From assembly GCF_025639885.1 (NCBI RefSeq), contig NZ_CP106738.1:1364001-1428000 (forward strand): 64,000 nt of DNA, given 5' to 3'. Each line of letters starts with the position of its first letter. The stretch's first letter is position 1. Below are positions 8,309 through 16,659 of the stretch, in pieces. Position numbers and translations under genes: made by a program. Origin of the DNA: Roseovarius pelagicus. GTDB lineage: Bacteria; Pseudomonadota; Alphaproteobacteria; Rhodobacterales; Rhodobacteraceae. The notes beneath the pieces are model-generated. The model was not told the origin of the DNA. It saw only the letters and a program-made list of their open reading frames with translations, and searched no databases.

Positions 8309-8671
8309 ATGCCAAAACACCGCGTCCTGACCGAATTCGGCATGGGCACATCGCTGCGTCGTCAGGATTATACGCAGGCCGCGCGGCGCGCGTTGCAGGA
8401 TGCGCTGTGGCACAATTCGATCAATATGGCAGAGCTTTTCGGCCAACCCAAAGAGGCAATGCTGATCGACGTGGAAATCGCCGTACAGCACCCCGAGCGC
8501 GTCGATGTCGACAGTCTGACGGATGTGTTCCCCTACGGTCAGGTCAGCATCGCCTGCGGGCACGGCGGGCTGGACATCCAGCGACCTGACTACGAACAGG
8601 GTGGCAACCCAACGGTGATCGCCAATGCGGCCATTTCCGTCAGTTTCGATATGGAGCACAGCAATGACTGA
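8309..8671 (+). CDS. Lin0512 family protein, copy 1
   Basis: The 120-residue protein matches the Lin0512 family pattern: an N-terminal strand, a GMGTSLRRQDYTQAARRA motif (residues 11-28), then alternating strands and helices. It is 8 bases overlapped by its paralogue. No biochemical function is established for the family that I know of. Its position after cobO suggests a link with cobalamin or cobalt, which is inference. The conserved acidic residue in QDYTQAA and the Gly-rich turn could be a ligand site. The canonical GxDxHGxD pattern is altered here to GTSLRRQD, whereas copy 2 keeps it better. Confidence 0.8.
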   Translation: MPKHRVLTEFGMGTSLRRQDYTQAARRALQDALWHNSINMAELFGQPKEAMLIDVEIAVQHPERVDVDSLTDVFPYGQVSIACGHGGLDIQRPDYEQGGNPTVIANAAISVSFDMEHSND

Positions 8672-9032
8672 TCAGCGCTTCATCATCGAAATGGGCATGG
8701 GAAACGATCTGCATGGCATGGACTATCAAAAGGCCGCACGCCGCGCGATAGAGGACGCCATCCGCCATTCGACACTACCGATCTTTGGAACAACCGGAAT
8801 CGAGCCCACCCAAATGCGGGTAGATGTTACCGTGGGTGTACAAGCGCCAGAGAAACTCGACACTGACGCGTTGGCCCAAAAGCTACCGCGCGGGCGCGCG
8901 ACGGTACGTGCTGTCATGGGGGGACAGAATGTCACCAATCCCGAAACCGGTGAAACCCTGGTAATCGCCACGGCGGCTGTCGAAGCGTTCCTGCCATATC
9001 AAGGTGATCTCTGGCAGCGGAAGCGGACCTGA
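8664..9032 (+). CDS. Lin0512 family protein, copy 2
   Basis: The 122-residue protein is a paralogue of the preceding gene, with GMGNDLHGMDYQKAARRA at about residues 11-28, close to the family consensus including the Asp-His and Gly-x-Asp. The start at 8664 lies 8 bases inside copy 1, which indicates translational coupling and perhaps a heterodimer. C-terminal halves also align (PRGRATVRAVMGGQN in this copy with PYGQVSIACGHGGLD in copy 1). Function is unknown; the context is cobalamin synthesis. Confidence 0.8.
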   Translation: MTDQRFIIEMGMGNDLHGMDYQKAARRAIEDAIRHSTLPIFGTTGIEPTQMRVDVTVGVQAPEKLDTDALAQKLPRGRATVRAVMGGQNVTNPETGETLVIATAAVEAFLPYQGDLWQRKRT

Positions 9033-9068
9033 GCCTCTTTGACCGTCCGCAAAACAGGAGACCGTGGT

Positions 9069-9869
9069 TTGAAACCTCTGCTTTTCGTTGTTCTCGTTTG
9101 TACGGCGCTGCTTCCGCGATCGGTCAATGCCAAAATGACATGCACCGTTGTTCTGGACATGGACACTGCTACCGTCTTGCATCGGCAAGGCGCATGCGAC
9201 AAGCGCCTCACCCCTGCCTCGACATTCAAGGTCGCGCTGGCACTAATCGGATTTGAGTCTGGTTACCTTGTGTCAACCGATGCGCCGGAAATGCCATTCA
9301 AGGAAGGCTATCCAGATTGGCGCGGCGATTTATGGCGGCAGAACATCACGCCCAAAACATGGATCGAATATTCTGTCGTCTGGTATTCGCAGTTGATCAC
9401 GCGCGCTATCGGCAAGGAAACGATCACTGAATATCTGCAAAAGTTCAGTTACGGCAACGCTGATTTCTCGGGGGATGCTGGATATGACAACGCGCTAGAG
9501 CGGGCATGGATTGCCTCATCGCTGAAAATTTCCGCCGATGATCAGATTCATTTTCTGCATCGGATGCTGACCCATCAACTACCTGTTTCAGCACAAGCTG
9601 TCCGCCTAACCACGTCGCTGATCGAAAAAACAACGGCTGAAAACGGCTGGATCGTGCACGGTAAGACGGGGCTTGCCTTTCCGCGGCGTGCGGATCGCAG
9701 CTTTGACCGGGACCGGGCGATTGGTTGGTTCGTCGGATGGGCCGAAAAAGACGACCGGCGCGTAGTATTTGCCAAAGTGATACAAGACGAGCTTGAGCAG
9801 GAGCAAACGCCCTCGAACCGCGCCCGCAACAGCCTGCTGCGCGAACTGCCGACCCTCATCGCCCCTTGA
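9069..9869 (+). CDS. Class D (OXA-type) beta-lactamase
   Basis: The serine-active-site motif S51-T-F-K54, the S-x-V motif in EYSVVW, the YGN motif and the HGKTG box are all present, with a Trp-rich GWFVGWAE strand after it; this is the class D set. The start is TTG at 9069, preceded by AGGAG 8 bases upstream, giving 266 residues, the usual OXA length; an in-frame TTG at 9039 is less likely. Residues 1-21 form a signal peptide (cut after VNA), so the enzyme is periplasmic. The base composition is like its neighbours and no mobile element flanks it, so it looks intrinsic. Spectrum cannot be predicted. Confidence 0.9.
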   Translation: MKPLLFVVLVCTALLPRSVNAKMTCTVVLDMDTATVLHRQGACDKRLTPASTFKVALALIGFESGYLVSTDAPEMPFKEGYPDWRGDLWRQNITPKTWIEYSVVWYSQLITRAIGKETITEYLQKFSYGNADFSGDAGYDNALERAWIASSLKISADDQIHFLHRMLTHQLPVSAQAVRLTTSLIEKTTAENGWIVHGKTGLAFPRRADRSFDRDRAIGWFVGWAEKDDRRVVFAKVIQDELEQEQTPSNRARNSLLRELPTLIAP

Positions 9870-9965
9870 TTGTCACCCCTCCTGATCTCGGCAATATGTC
9901 TGGCGACCATTGCCTCGCTCGCATTGCGGTCATATCATTTGACCAATCTGCGTATCGAGGCCTGC

Positions 9966-10733
9966 ATGCCCTTTCGACCCGTCACCCCGGAAAAGCTGTC
10001 GACTGCCGTAACCCGGCAGATCGAGCAACTGATTTTGCGCGGCATCCTGCGCCCCGGCGAGCGCCTGCCACCCGAACGCGAGTTGGCAGAGCGGCTGGGC
10101 GTGTCGCGGCCATCCCTGCGAGAGGCGGTGGCTGATCTCTCGTCCAAGGGGCTGTTATGCGCCCGCGCGGGGGCAGGAATTTTCGTGGCGGATGTTCTGG
10201 GGAATGCCTTTTCAGACGCGCTGATCCGGCTGTTTTCCGAGCATGACGAGGCGGTATTCGACTATCTGGCCTTTCGCCGCGATCTAGAGGGATTGGCTGC
10301 CGAGCGCGCAGCACGCCATGCCTCGGACACCGACCTGAAGGTTATTCAGACCCTGCTGGAGAAGATGGAGCAGGCCCACCTCAAGCCTGATCCCGATACA
10401 GAGGCACGACTGGATGCCGAATTTCACCTGTCAATCATCGAGGCCAGCCATAACGTGGTCATGCTGCACATGATGCGTTCCATGTTTCAGCTGCTGCGCG
10501 AGGGCGTATTTTACAATCGTCAGGTCATGTTCCGGCAGCGCAGCACCCGCGACCTGCTGCTGGGGCAACACCGCGCGATCAACGCGGCACTTCAGGCCCG
10601 CGATCCCGCCGCGGCCCGCGCGGCGATTGAGGCACATCTGGGTTTTGTCGAATCCGCGTTGGCCGATCACAACAAGGTCGCAGCCAACGAGGCGATCGCA
10701 CAACAACGGTTCGAGCACGAAATGCACCGCTGA
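9966..10733 (+). CDS. FadR-subfamily GntR transcriptional regulator (FCD domain)
   Basis: The 255-residue protein has an N-terminal winged helix (about 8-75, with PPERELAERLGVSRPSLREA as recognition region) and an all-helical FCD ligand domain. Metal/ligand residues typical of FCD regulators are seen: D and H in DAEFHLSI, H in LLGQHRAI, and H in IEAHL. The family includes LldR, GlcC, PdhR and similar sensors of organic acids. No target operon adjoins it, so the effector is not predictable. The start at 9966 places the usual short N-terminal arm before the winged helix; the frame is open upstream without family similarity. Confidence 0.9.
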   Translation: MPFRPVTPEKLSTAVTRQIEQLILRGILRPGERLPPERELAERLGVSRPSLREAVADLSSKGLLCARAGAGIFVADVLGNAFSDALIRLFSEHDEAVFDYLAFRRDLEGLAAERAARHASDTDLKVIQTLLEKMEQAHLKPDPDTEARLDAEFHLSIIEASHNVVMLHMMRSMFQLLREGVFYNRQVMFRQRSTRDLLLGQHRAINAALQARDPAAARAAIEAHLGFVESALADHNKVAANEAIAQQRFEHEMHR

Positions 10734-10793
10734 CGGACCGGTTTTCCATCACCACATCGCCTGTGCGTATCGCAGACGATGTGGCATCGGGTC

Positions 10794-11291
10794 CTAGCTG
10801 GTGGGACCTTGACCCGGATTTTTGGCCTTGTTTGCTTCGGCAGTTGCCTTGGCTTTGGCCTGCATGATCTTCTTGGCATGCGCCTCTGCAATGACCTGTG
10901 CCTGCGATTGCGGCTTGGAGAAATCAGCATGCACAGGGTTTGGCATATGCTCCAGTGTCGCGCCGGTCGAGGCGTCGACCGCGATACCCACGACACCCCC
11001 CGCGATCACATTCGCAGCACCAGTTGCCACACCACCACTGCCGATCTTGCTGGCGACAGCGATTGTTCGAGTCTCACTACCCTGTTGAAAGACAGCCGAG
11101 AACGCCTTTCGGCGTTTGATGTCAATTGTGCAGGGCGTGGTACAACCGACCCCCATCGACGTCGTCATTTGCGCGCCTGTCGGATCAGAAGTGAAAACAA
11201 CATCTTCGGAATTGCCGCGCGTAACGGTGGCGCAGGCAGAGAGGAAAAGTGTTGCACATGTCAGTGCAGCAGAGACAACGAAACGGGGCAT
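10794..11291 (-). CDS. Outer-membrane lipoprotein-like conserved protein
   Basis: The 165-residue protein has a signal peptide ending in the lipobox LSAC (Cys about 20) and then a TVTRGNSEDVVFTSDPTG stretch that resembles PEGA-like beta-strand proteins. Roseobacter homologues are often mislabelled 'translation initiation factor 2'. A Gly/Ala-rich hydrophobic segment (about 85-108, IGSGGVATGAANVIAGGVVG) could insert into a membrane. The C-terminus is Ala/Lys/Gln-rich and helical. No function is known. It is divergently placed relative to preT. Confidence 0.75.
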   Translation of the reverse strand: MPRFVVSAALTCATLFLSACATVTRGNSEDVVFTSDPTGAQMTTSMGVGCTTPCTIDIKRRKAFSAVFQQGSETRTIAVASKIGSGGVATGAANVIAGGVVGIAVDASTGATLEHMPNPVHADFSKPQSQAQVIAEAHAKKIMQAKAKATAEANKAKNPGQGPTS

Positions 11292-11464
11292 TTAGAGACT
11301 CCAGTAAGAAAATCAGAATTGACAGGTGCCAGACTGTGGCAACCCAGCGCCGCCTAAGTGGCTGGGTCAGGGAAGGCCACCACTGGATGGTCTGATATCT
11401 ATGGTTGTGCGCAATTGTCGCGCAGTCGAACTGAATGTTTACAAGAGGTTGGCGCTTTCAAAAT

Positions 11465-11480
11465 TTTACCAATTGATAAA
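11465..11480. promoter_or_regulatory. RutR-type operator upstream of preT
   Basis: The 16-bp dyad TTTACCA-AT-TGATAAA matches the architecture of RutR operators (TTGACCA-NN-TGGTCAA) and resembles the better palindrome at 15261. It overlaps a possible -35 (TTGATA, 11474) with a -10-like GATACT at 11495, 57 bases before the GTG start. Regulator binding here would block or tune preTA transcription. Confidence 0.6.
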
Positions 11481-11536
11481 ATTTTTTTCTGTGTGATACT
11501 GATTCTCACTTATCCAGTAGCCAGAGGATCGCTCCC

Positions 11537-12868
11537 GTGACAGATAATGCCCTTACCCCCGGGATCATCTCGGGGCGTCTGACCTCCGAAGATTACGTCG
11601 AGAATTTTTCAGACCTGCATCCGCGCCTTGACGATCACGAGGCTCTGGTGGCCGCCGATCGGTGCTATTTCTGCCACGACGCACCATGCATCACTGCCTG
11701 CCCCACCGATATCGACATTCCGTTGTTCATCCGGCAGATCGCCACCGGCACGCCCGAGGCCGCCGCCAAGACGATCCTCAGCCAGAACATCATGGGCGGC
11801 ATGTGCGCACGGGTCTGCCCCACCGAGACACTGTGCGAAGAAGTCTGCGTACGCGAGGTCGCCGAGGGCAAGCCCGTGCTGATCGGCCAATTGCAGCGCT
11901 ATGCGACCGACACCCTGATGGAAGAAGGTGTGCACCCGTTCACCCGCGCGCCCGCCACGGGGAAAACCATCGCTGTCGTGGGCGCCGGACCGTCCGGCCT
12001 GTCATGCGCGCACCGTCTGGCGATGCGCGGCCATGATGTGACCCTCTATGATGCGCGCGCCAAGGCAGGTGGATTGAACGAATACGGTATCGCGACCTAC
12101 AAAACGGTCGATGATTTCGCCGAGCGCGAAGTCGATTGGCTGCTACAGATCGGCGGCATCACCGTTGAAACCGGCAAAACGTTGGGCGCTGATCTGACCC
12201 TTGATGCGCTGCGCGACACCCATGACGCCGTTTTTCTGGGCATCGGTCTGGGCGGCGTGAATGCGCTGGGTCTGGAGGGCGAGGATAAAGACGGCCTGAG
12301 CGATGCAGTCGATTTCATTGCCGATCTGCGACAGGCCAGTGACGTGGCCGCCGTGCCTGTTGGACGCGATGTGGTGGTGATCGGGGGCGGCATGACCGCA
12401 GTAGACGCCGCTGTGCAGGCCAAACTGCTGGGCGCGCTCAATGTCAGCCTCGTCTATCGCCGAGGTCGCGACCGGATGAACGCCAGCGTGTTCGAACAGG
12501 ATCTGGCGGCGTCCAAGGGCGTGCGGATCATCACCAATGCCAGCCCGCGTGCCGTCATCGGCAACGGTGCCGTGCGCGAGATCGAGTTTGAGTACACCGA
12601 CGACGATCTAAAACCCACTGGCCAGAGCTTTCGACTGGCTGCCGATCAGGTGTTCAAGGCCATCGGCCAGACATTGGAGGGCACGGAACTGCCCGCGCTT
12701 GAGGGTCGCAAGATCGCCGTGACCGGTGCGGGCCGCACCAGCCTGACGGGTGTCTGGGCAGGCGGTGACTGCGCCGCAGGTGGCGACGACCTGACCGTAA
12801 CTGCCGTCGCAGAAGGACGTGACGCCGCCGAAGATATTCATGCCAGCCTGACGGATGCGGCGGGCTAA
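11537..12868 (+). CDS. preT: NAD-dependent dihydropyrimidine dehydrogenase subunit PreT
   Basis: The 443-residue flavoprotein is the NADH-oxidising half of dihydropyrimidine dehydrogenase, which reduces uracil and thymine to their 5,6-dihydro forms. The N-terminal domain has GltD-like Fe-S cysteines (CYFCHDAPCITACP and CARVCPTETLCEEVC), followed by an FAD motif VVGAGPSGLSCAHRL (about 147-161) and an NAD(P) motif VIGGGMTAVDAA (about 280-291). The start is GTG at 11537, after an AGAGGAT ribosome site. PreA follows 35 bases downstream. A RutR-type dyad lies ahead. Confidence 0.94.
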   Translation: MTDNALTPGIISGRLTSEDYVENFSDLHPRLDDHEALVAADRCYFCHDAPCITACPTDIDIPLFIRQIATGTPEAAAKTILSQNIMGGMCARVCPTETLCEEVCVREVAEGKPVLIGQLQRYATDTLMEEGVHPFTRAPATGKTIAVVGAGPSGLSCAHRLAMRGHDVTLYDARAKAGGLNEYGIATYKTVDDFAEREVDWLLQIGGITVETGKTLGADLTLDALRDTHDAVFLGIGLGGVNALGLEGEDKDGLSDAVDFIADLRQASDVAAVPVGRDVVVIGGGMTAVDAAVQAKLLGALNVSLVYRRGRDRMNASVFEQDLAASKGVRIITNASPRAVIGNGAVREIEFEYTDDDLKPTGQSFRLAADQVFKAIGQTLEGTELPALEGRKIAVTGAGRTSLTGVWAGGDCAAGGDDLTVTAVAEGRDAAEDIHASLTDAAG

Positions 12869-12903
12869 AGCCCGCCCTACGCAGTACGCAAGGGAGCAAA
12901 TAC

Positions 12904-14208
12904 ATGGCCGACCTGACCAGTACCTTCATCGGGATCAAATCCCCAAATCCATTCTGGCTGGCCTCTGCGCCGCCAACGGACAAAGAGTATAACGTGCGCC
13001 GGGCATTTGACGCGGGCTGGGGCGGCGTGGTGTGGAAGACGCTCGGCGAGGCCGGCCCACCCGTGGTCAATGTAAATGGACCGCGCTACGGCGCGATCTG
13101 GGGGGCCGATCGACGGCTTCTGGGATTGAACAACATCGAGTTGATCACCGACCGACCGTTGGAAGTGAATCTGGAGGAAATGAAGCGAGTCAAACGCGAC
13201 TACCCTGATCGCGCACTGATCGCATCGCTGATGGTGCCGGTCAACGAAGACGCGTGGAAGGAAATCCTGCACCGGGTCGAGGATACCGGCTGCGACGGTG
13301 TTGAGTTGAACTTTGGCTGCCCCCACGGGATGAGCGAGCGCGGCATGGGCAGCGCCGTGGGGCAAGTCCCGGAATATGTGGGTCAGGTCGCGCATTGGTG
13401 CAAAAAACACAGTGACCTGCCGGTGATCGTAAAACTGACACCGAACATCACCGATGTCCGCAAACCGGCGCTGGCGGCCAAAGAAGGCGGTGCCGACGCG
13501 GTCAGTCTGATCAACACGATCAACTCGATCACAAGCGTGGATCTGGACATCTTTGCCCCGGAGCCGACGATTGACGGACTGGGTGCACATGGCGGCTATT
13601 GCGGCCCGGCAGTCAAACCGATCGCATTGAACATGGTGGCCGAGATTGCCCGCGACCCGGCCACACACGGCCTGCCAATCAGCGGCATAGGTGGCATCAC
13701 TACATGGCGCGACGCGGCCGAGTTTATGACACTAGGGGCCGGCAACGTACAAGTCTGTACAGCGGCGATGACCTACGGCTTTAAGATCGTGCAAGAGATG
13801 ATTTCCGGCCTGAGCCAGTGGATGGACGAAAAGGGCATGCAAAGCACCAGCGAGATCGTCGGTCGTGCAGTGCCCAATGTGGTCAACTGGCAAGACCTGA
13901 ATCTGAACTACGTGGCCAAGGCGGTGATTGATCAGGATGCCTGCATCAACTGCGGTCGCTGCTATGCGGCCTGCGAGGACACATCCCATCAGGCGATTTC
14001 CATGTCCGAAGACCGGGTTTTTGAAGTGATCGATGAGGAATGCGTGGCCTGCAATCTCTGTGTGAATGTCTGCCCGGTGGAGGGCTGCATCACCATGGAA
14101 CAGATGGCACCGGGCACCACCGATCCACGCACCGGCAAAGTGGTCGACAAGGAATATGCCAACTGGACCACACATCCCAACAATCCCGGAGCGTGCGCGG
14201 CGGAGTAA
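12904..14208 (+). CDS. preA: NAD-dependent dihydropyrimidine dehydrogenase subunit PreA
   Basis: The 434-residue catalytic subunit joins an FMN-binding TIM barrel like dihydroorotate dehydrogenase (residues 1-330; N-F-G-C-P-H near the active site) to a C-terminal ferredoxin module with two [4Fe-4S] motifs, CINCGRCYAAC and CVACNLCVNVCP. Electrons pass from NADH through PreT to the barrel FMN. Together with hydA and the amidohydrolase downstream it makes up the reductive pyrimidine pathway. Full length, with a clear ribosome site AAGGGAG. Confidence 0.95.
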   Translation: MADLTSTFIGIKSPNPFWLASAPPTDKEYNVRRAFDAGWGGVVWKTLGEAGPPVVNVNGPRYGAIWGADRRLLGLNNIELITDRPLEVNLEEMKRVKRDYPDRALIASLMVPVNEDAWKEILHRVEDTGCDGVELNFGCPHGMSERGMGSAVGQVPEYVGQVAHWCKKHSDLPVIVKLTPNITDVRKPALAAKEGGADAVSLINTINSITSVDLDIFAPEPTIDGLGAHGGYCGPAVKPIALNMVAEIARDPATHGLPISGIGGITTWRDAAEFMTLGAGNVQVCTAAMTYGFKIVQEMISGLSQWMDEKGMQSTSEIVGRAVPNVVNWQDLNLNYVAKAVIDQDACINCGRCYAACEDTSHQAISMSEDRVFEVIDEECVACNLCVNVCPVEGCITMEQMAPGTTDPRTGKVVDKEYANWTTHPNNPGACAAE

Positions 14209-14289
14209 CGCGGTAGATTTTTCGCGACAATCCTTACCTTGTGACATCTCGCGAATTTTCTCAGAACAGTATTCGGATCGGCCCATTGT

Positions 14290-14315
14290 GGCAGACCATG
14301 ATCATTTGGTCTGCC
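14290..14315. repeat. Strong inverted repeat between convergent preA and tetR genes
   Basis: GGCAGACCA (14290-14298) and TGGTCTGCC (14307-14315) make a perfect 9-bp stem with an 8-base loop. Its place between convergent genes suggests a bidirectional stop signal, but there is no U-tract on either strand. The rest of the 279-base gap shows nothing else I can support. Confidence 0.5.
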
Positions 14316-14487
14316 TATCCAATCACGCGAAATCCGCGGCGGCGCACCTCCACCCCGAACCGCCGCTATGCTCCGCCGGTCTGCGCCGCTCGCGGCGCGA
14401 ACGTTTGGCCAAGCTAGAATCCCGCATCGCGGTGGCGCGTAAGGGACTGCATGTTCGCAACGGAACCGCCCCTTGATTAACACGAAC

Positions 14488-15123
14488 TTAGGGTGTGAGC
14501 AGCCGTCGGAACAGGACATCCAGATGCGCTTTTGCGCCGCTGTGAACCTGTGCGCTGTCCATCAGCACCCCGACCTGCGTCTCGAAATCGGCGTAATGCT
14601 GCGTGGTGGCCCAGATCGAAAAAATCAAATGCCGAGGGTCGACCGGAGCCAACGCACCTGCATCAACCCAACGCTGGATCAGAGCGGACGCCCAATCGAC
14701 CAATGGTTGCAGATCACGTTCCAGATGAGGACCAATGCGCGGCGCGCCTTGCAGGATTTCATTCGCGAAGAGTCGGCTTTCACGCGGGAATTCCTGACTC
14801 ATCTCCAGCTTGCGATGGACGTAACACATCAATTCCTCCAGCGGTTCCCCATCCGGATCAATTTCGCGCAGAGGGGCCAGCCAGCGATCCATCAACTGAT
14901 CCAGCAGCGTGACGTGAATATCTTCCTTGCCGTCAAAGTAGTATAGGATATTCGGCTTGCTCAGCCCTGCCTCGACTGCAATCTGATCCAGCGTGGCCCC
15001 ACGAAACCCCTGTTTCGAGAATACCTCGAGGGCAGCCTCTAGTATGAGTCCGCGATTGCGCAGTTGTATGCGGCTCATTGTCGTGTCTTCCTCGGGCGGT
15101 GCGTCGCCCGGTGCCTGCCGCAT
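14488..15123 (-). CDS. rutR: TetR-family regulator, RutR-like (pyrimidine catabolism)
   Basis: The 211-residue protein has a TetR helix-turn-helix (about 35-65; ATLDQIAVEAGLSKPNILYY) and a C-terminal domain of the YcdC/RutR type (PRESRLFANEILQGAP... FSIWATTQHYADF). RutR senses uracil or thymine and derepresses pyrimidine-degradation genes. The start at 15123 is chosen for a GGGAGG site 7 bases upstream; the HTH-proximal Met at 15078 is the alternative. It is divergent from the amidohydrolase gene, with a perfect RutR-like dyad in between. Ligand is inferred from family and neighbours. Confidence 0.85.
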   Translation of the reverse strand: MRQAPGDAPPEEDTTMSRIQLRNRGLILEAALEVFSKQGFRGATLDQIAVEAGLSKPNILYYFDGKEDIHVTLLDQLMDRWLAPLREIDPDGEPLEELMCYVHRKLEMSQEFPRESRLFANEILQGAPRIGPHLERDLQPLVDWASALIQRWVDAGALAPVDPRHLIFSIWATTQHYADFETQVGVLMDSAQVHSGAKAHLDVLFRRLLTP

Positions 15124-15260
15124 CTCAGCGCCTCCCCGGCTCTTGCGTGGGCCGAGGCCCGGAAACGGCCAAAAAACGGGCCGCTAGATTTAGCCTAGCC
15201 AGAAGCCCGGCAATCCCCAAGACTATTCTTGACACTGCTGGGCTGCTCCGCAATCGTATC

Positions 15261-15276
15261 TTTACCAAATGGTAAA
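15261..15276. promoter_or_regulatory. RutR-type operator between tetR and amidohydrolase
   Basis: TTTACCA-AA-TGGTAAA is a perfect 7+2+7 dyad with the same core and spacing as RutR boxes. It lies 138 bases upstream of the TetR start and 55 upstream of the amidohydrolase ATG, suiting joint control of both divergent promoters. A related dyad lies ahead of preT at 11465. Confidence 0.65.
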
Positions 15277-15330
15277 AAAGCGGACCACCGCTCGAGCGAC
15301 GCCGCGACGAGGATAGCAAGGGGAATTGGC

Positions 15331-16581
15331 ATGGCTGCACCGGGTGAAAATCTGAGGATCAATGGCGATCGGCTATGGGACAGCCTGATGGAGATGGCCA
15401 AGATTGGACCGGGTATTGCAGGCGGGAACAACCGGCAGACGCTGACCGATGAGGATGCAGAAGGGCGCGCGCTGTTCCAACGCTGGTGCGAGGCTGCTGG
15501 CATGACGATGGGTCTGGATACCATGGGTAACATGTTCGCACGGCGCGAGGGCACCGACCCTGACGCCCTACCCGTCTACGTCGGCAGCCATCTCGATACA
15601 CAGCCGACGGGCGGCAAATATGACGGCGTACTGGGTGTGCTCGCCGGGCTGGAACTGATCCGCACGCTGAACGATCTGGACATTAAGACCAAGCACCCAA
15701 TCGTCGTCACCAACTGGACCAACGAAGAGGGTACGCGTTTTGCCCCTGCGATGCTGGCCTCCGGCGTGTTTGCCGGTGTCCACGAAGAGGATTGGGCCAA
15801 GGACCGCGAAGATGCGACGGGCAAGACATTCGGCAGCGAGCTGGATCGTATCGGCTGGAAGGGTGACGAGCCTGTGGGCGCGCGTAAGATGCATGCATTT
15901 TTCGAGCTGCACATCGAACAGGGGCCCATTCTGGAGGCCGAAGGCAAGGATATCGGCGTCGTCACCCATGGGCAGGGCCTGTCTTGGACCCAAGTGACCA
16001 TCACCGGCAATGACAGCCACACCGGGTCGACCCCCATGCCAATGCGCAAAAACGCCGGGCTGGGCATGGCGCGCGTCTTGGAAAAGGTCGAGGAAATCGC
16101 GCTGAGCCACGCCCCGGATGCGGTGGGCGCGGCGGGTCATATCGACATCTACCCGAACTCGCGCAACGTGATCCCCGGCAAGGCGGTTTTTACCGTCGAT
16201 TTCCGGTCGCCCAACCTTGATGTGATCGAGGATATGGTGCGCCGCATGAAAGCCGCCGCGCAGCAGATTTGCGATGACATGGGGCTGGGAATAGAATTCG
16301 AAGTGGCTGGCGGGTTCGATCCTGTCACCTTTGACGAGGGCTGCGTGACAGCCGTGCGCAACGCCGCCGAACGGCTGGGTTATTCCCACCGCAACCTGAT
16401 TTCGGGCGCGGGGCATGATGCCTGCTGGATTAACCGCGTCGCCCCCACGGCGATGGTGATGTGCCCCTGCGTGGACGGGCTGAGCCACAACGAGGCAGAG
16501 GAAATTTCCAAGGAGTGGGCCACGGCGGGCACGGATGTATTGATGCATGCGGTGGTGGAGACGGCGGGAATCGTGGAATAA
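15331..16581 (+). CDS. hyuC: M20-family amidohydrolase, probable N-carbamoyl-beta-alanine amidohydrolase
   Basis: The 416-residue enzyme belongs to the bacterial beta-ureidopropionase/allantoate amidohydrolase branch of the M20 di-zinc family. Metal and catalytic elements are visible: GSHLDTQPTGGKYDG (about 87-101), NEEGTRF (about 131-137), HIEQGPILE (about 194-202) and a C-terminal histidine in LSHNEAEE. In this cluster it would hydrolyse N-carbamoyl-beta-alanine, the product of dihydropyrimidinase, to beta-alanine, CO2 and ammonia. The start at 15331 follows AAGGGG and excludes an N-terminal extension. A C-terminal hydantoin (HyuC) activity is possible. Confidence 0.9.
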   Translation: MAAPGENLRINGDRLWDSLMEMAKIGPGIAGGNNRQTLTDEDAEGRALFQRWCEAAGMTMGLDTMGNMFARREGTDPDALPVYVGSHLDTQPTGGKYDGVLGVLAGLELIRTLNDLDIKTKHPIVVTNWTNEEGTRFAPAMLASGVFAGVHEEDWAKDREDATGKTFGSELDRIGWKGDEPVGARKMHAFFELHIEQGPILEAEGKDIGVVTHGQGLSWTQVTITGNDSHTGSTPMPMRKNAGLGMARVLEKVEEIALSHAPDAVGAAGHIDIYPNSRNVIPGKAVFTVDFRSPNLDVIEDMVRRMKAAAQQICDDMGLGIEFEVAGGFDPVTFDEGCVTAVRNAAERLGYSHRNLISGAGHDACWINRVAPTAMVMCPCVDGLSHNEAEEISKEWATAGTDVLMHAVVETAGIVE

Positions 16582-16582
16582 A

Positions 16583-16630
16583 GGGGGCCAGCCCCCAAAC
16601 CCCCGGGATATTTCCAGCAAGAAGATGAAA
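16583..16630. repeat. Rhodobacteraceae-type hairpin repeat, copy 2 (inverted relative to copy 1)
   Basis: A GGGGGC/GCCCCC hairpin (16583-16596) is followed by CCCCCGGGATATTTCC and a GAAGATGAAA tail. Positions 16600-16627 are the reverse complement of 8216-8243 at 25 of 28 bases. It fills the gap between the amidohydrolase and dihydropyrimidinase genes. Confidence 0.7.
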
Positions 16631-16659
16631 CCGGGACCAGCAATAAAGGGAGAGGCTCC

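Noticed and set aside
14290..14315. GGCAGACCA/TGGTCTGCC repeat as a third RutR operator
   Set aside because: It contains GACCA...TGGTC, but the 8-base spacing differs from the 2-base spacing of the two good sites and it lies between convergent gene ends.
14066..14476. Plus-strand frame in the preA-tetR gap
   Set aside because: It overlaps the conserved ferredoxin end of PreA and has no similarity or ribosome site.
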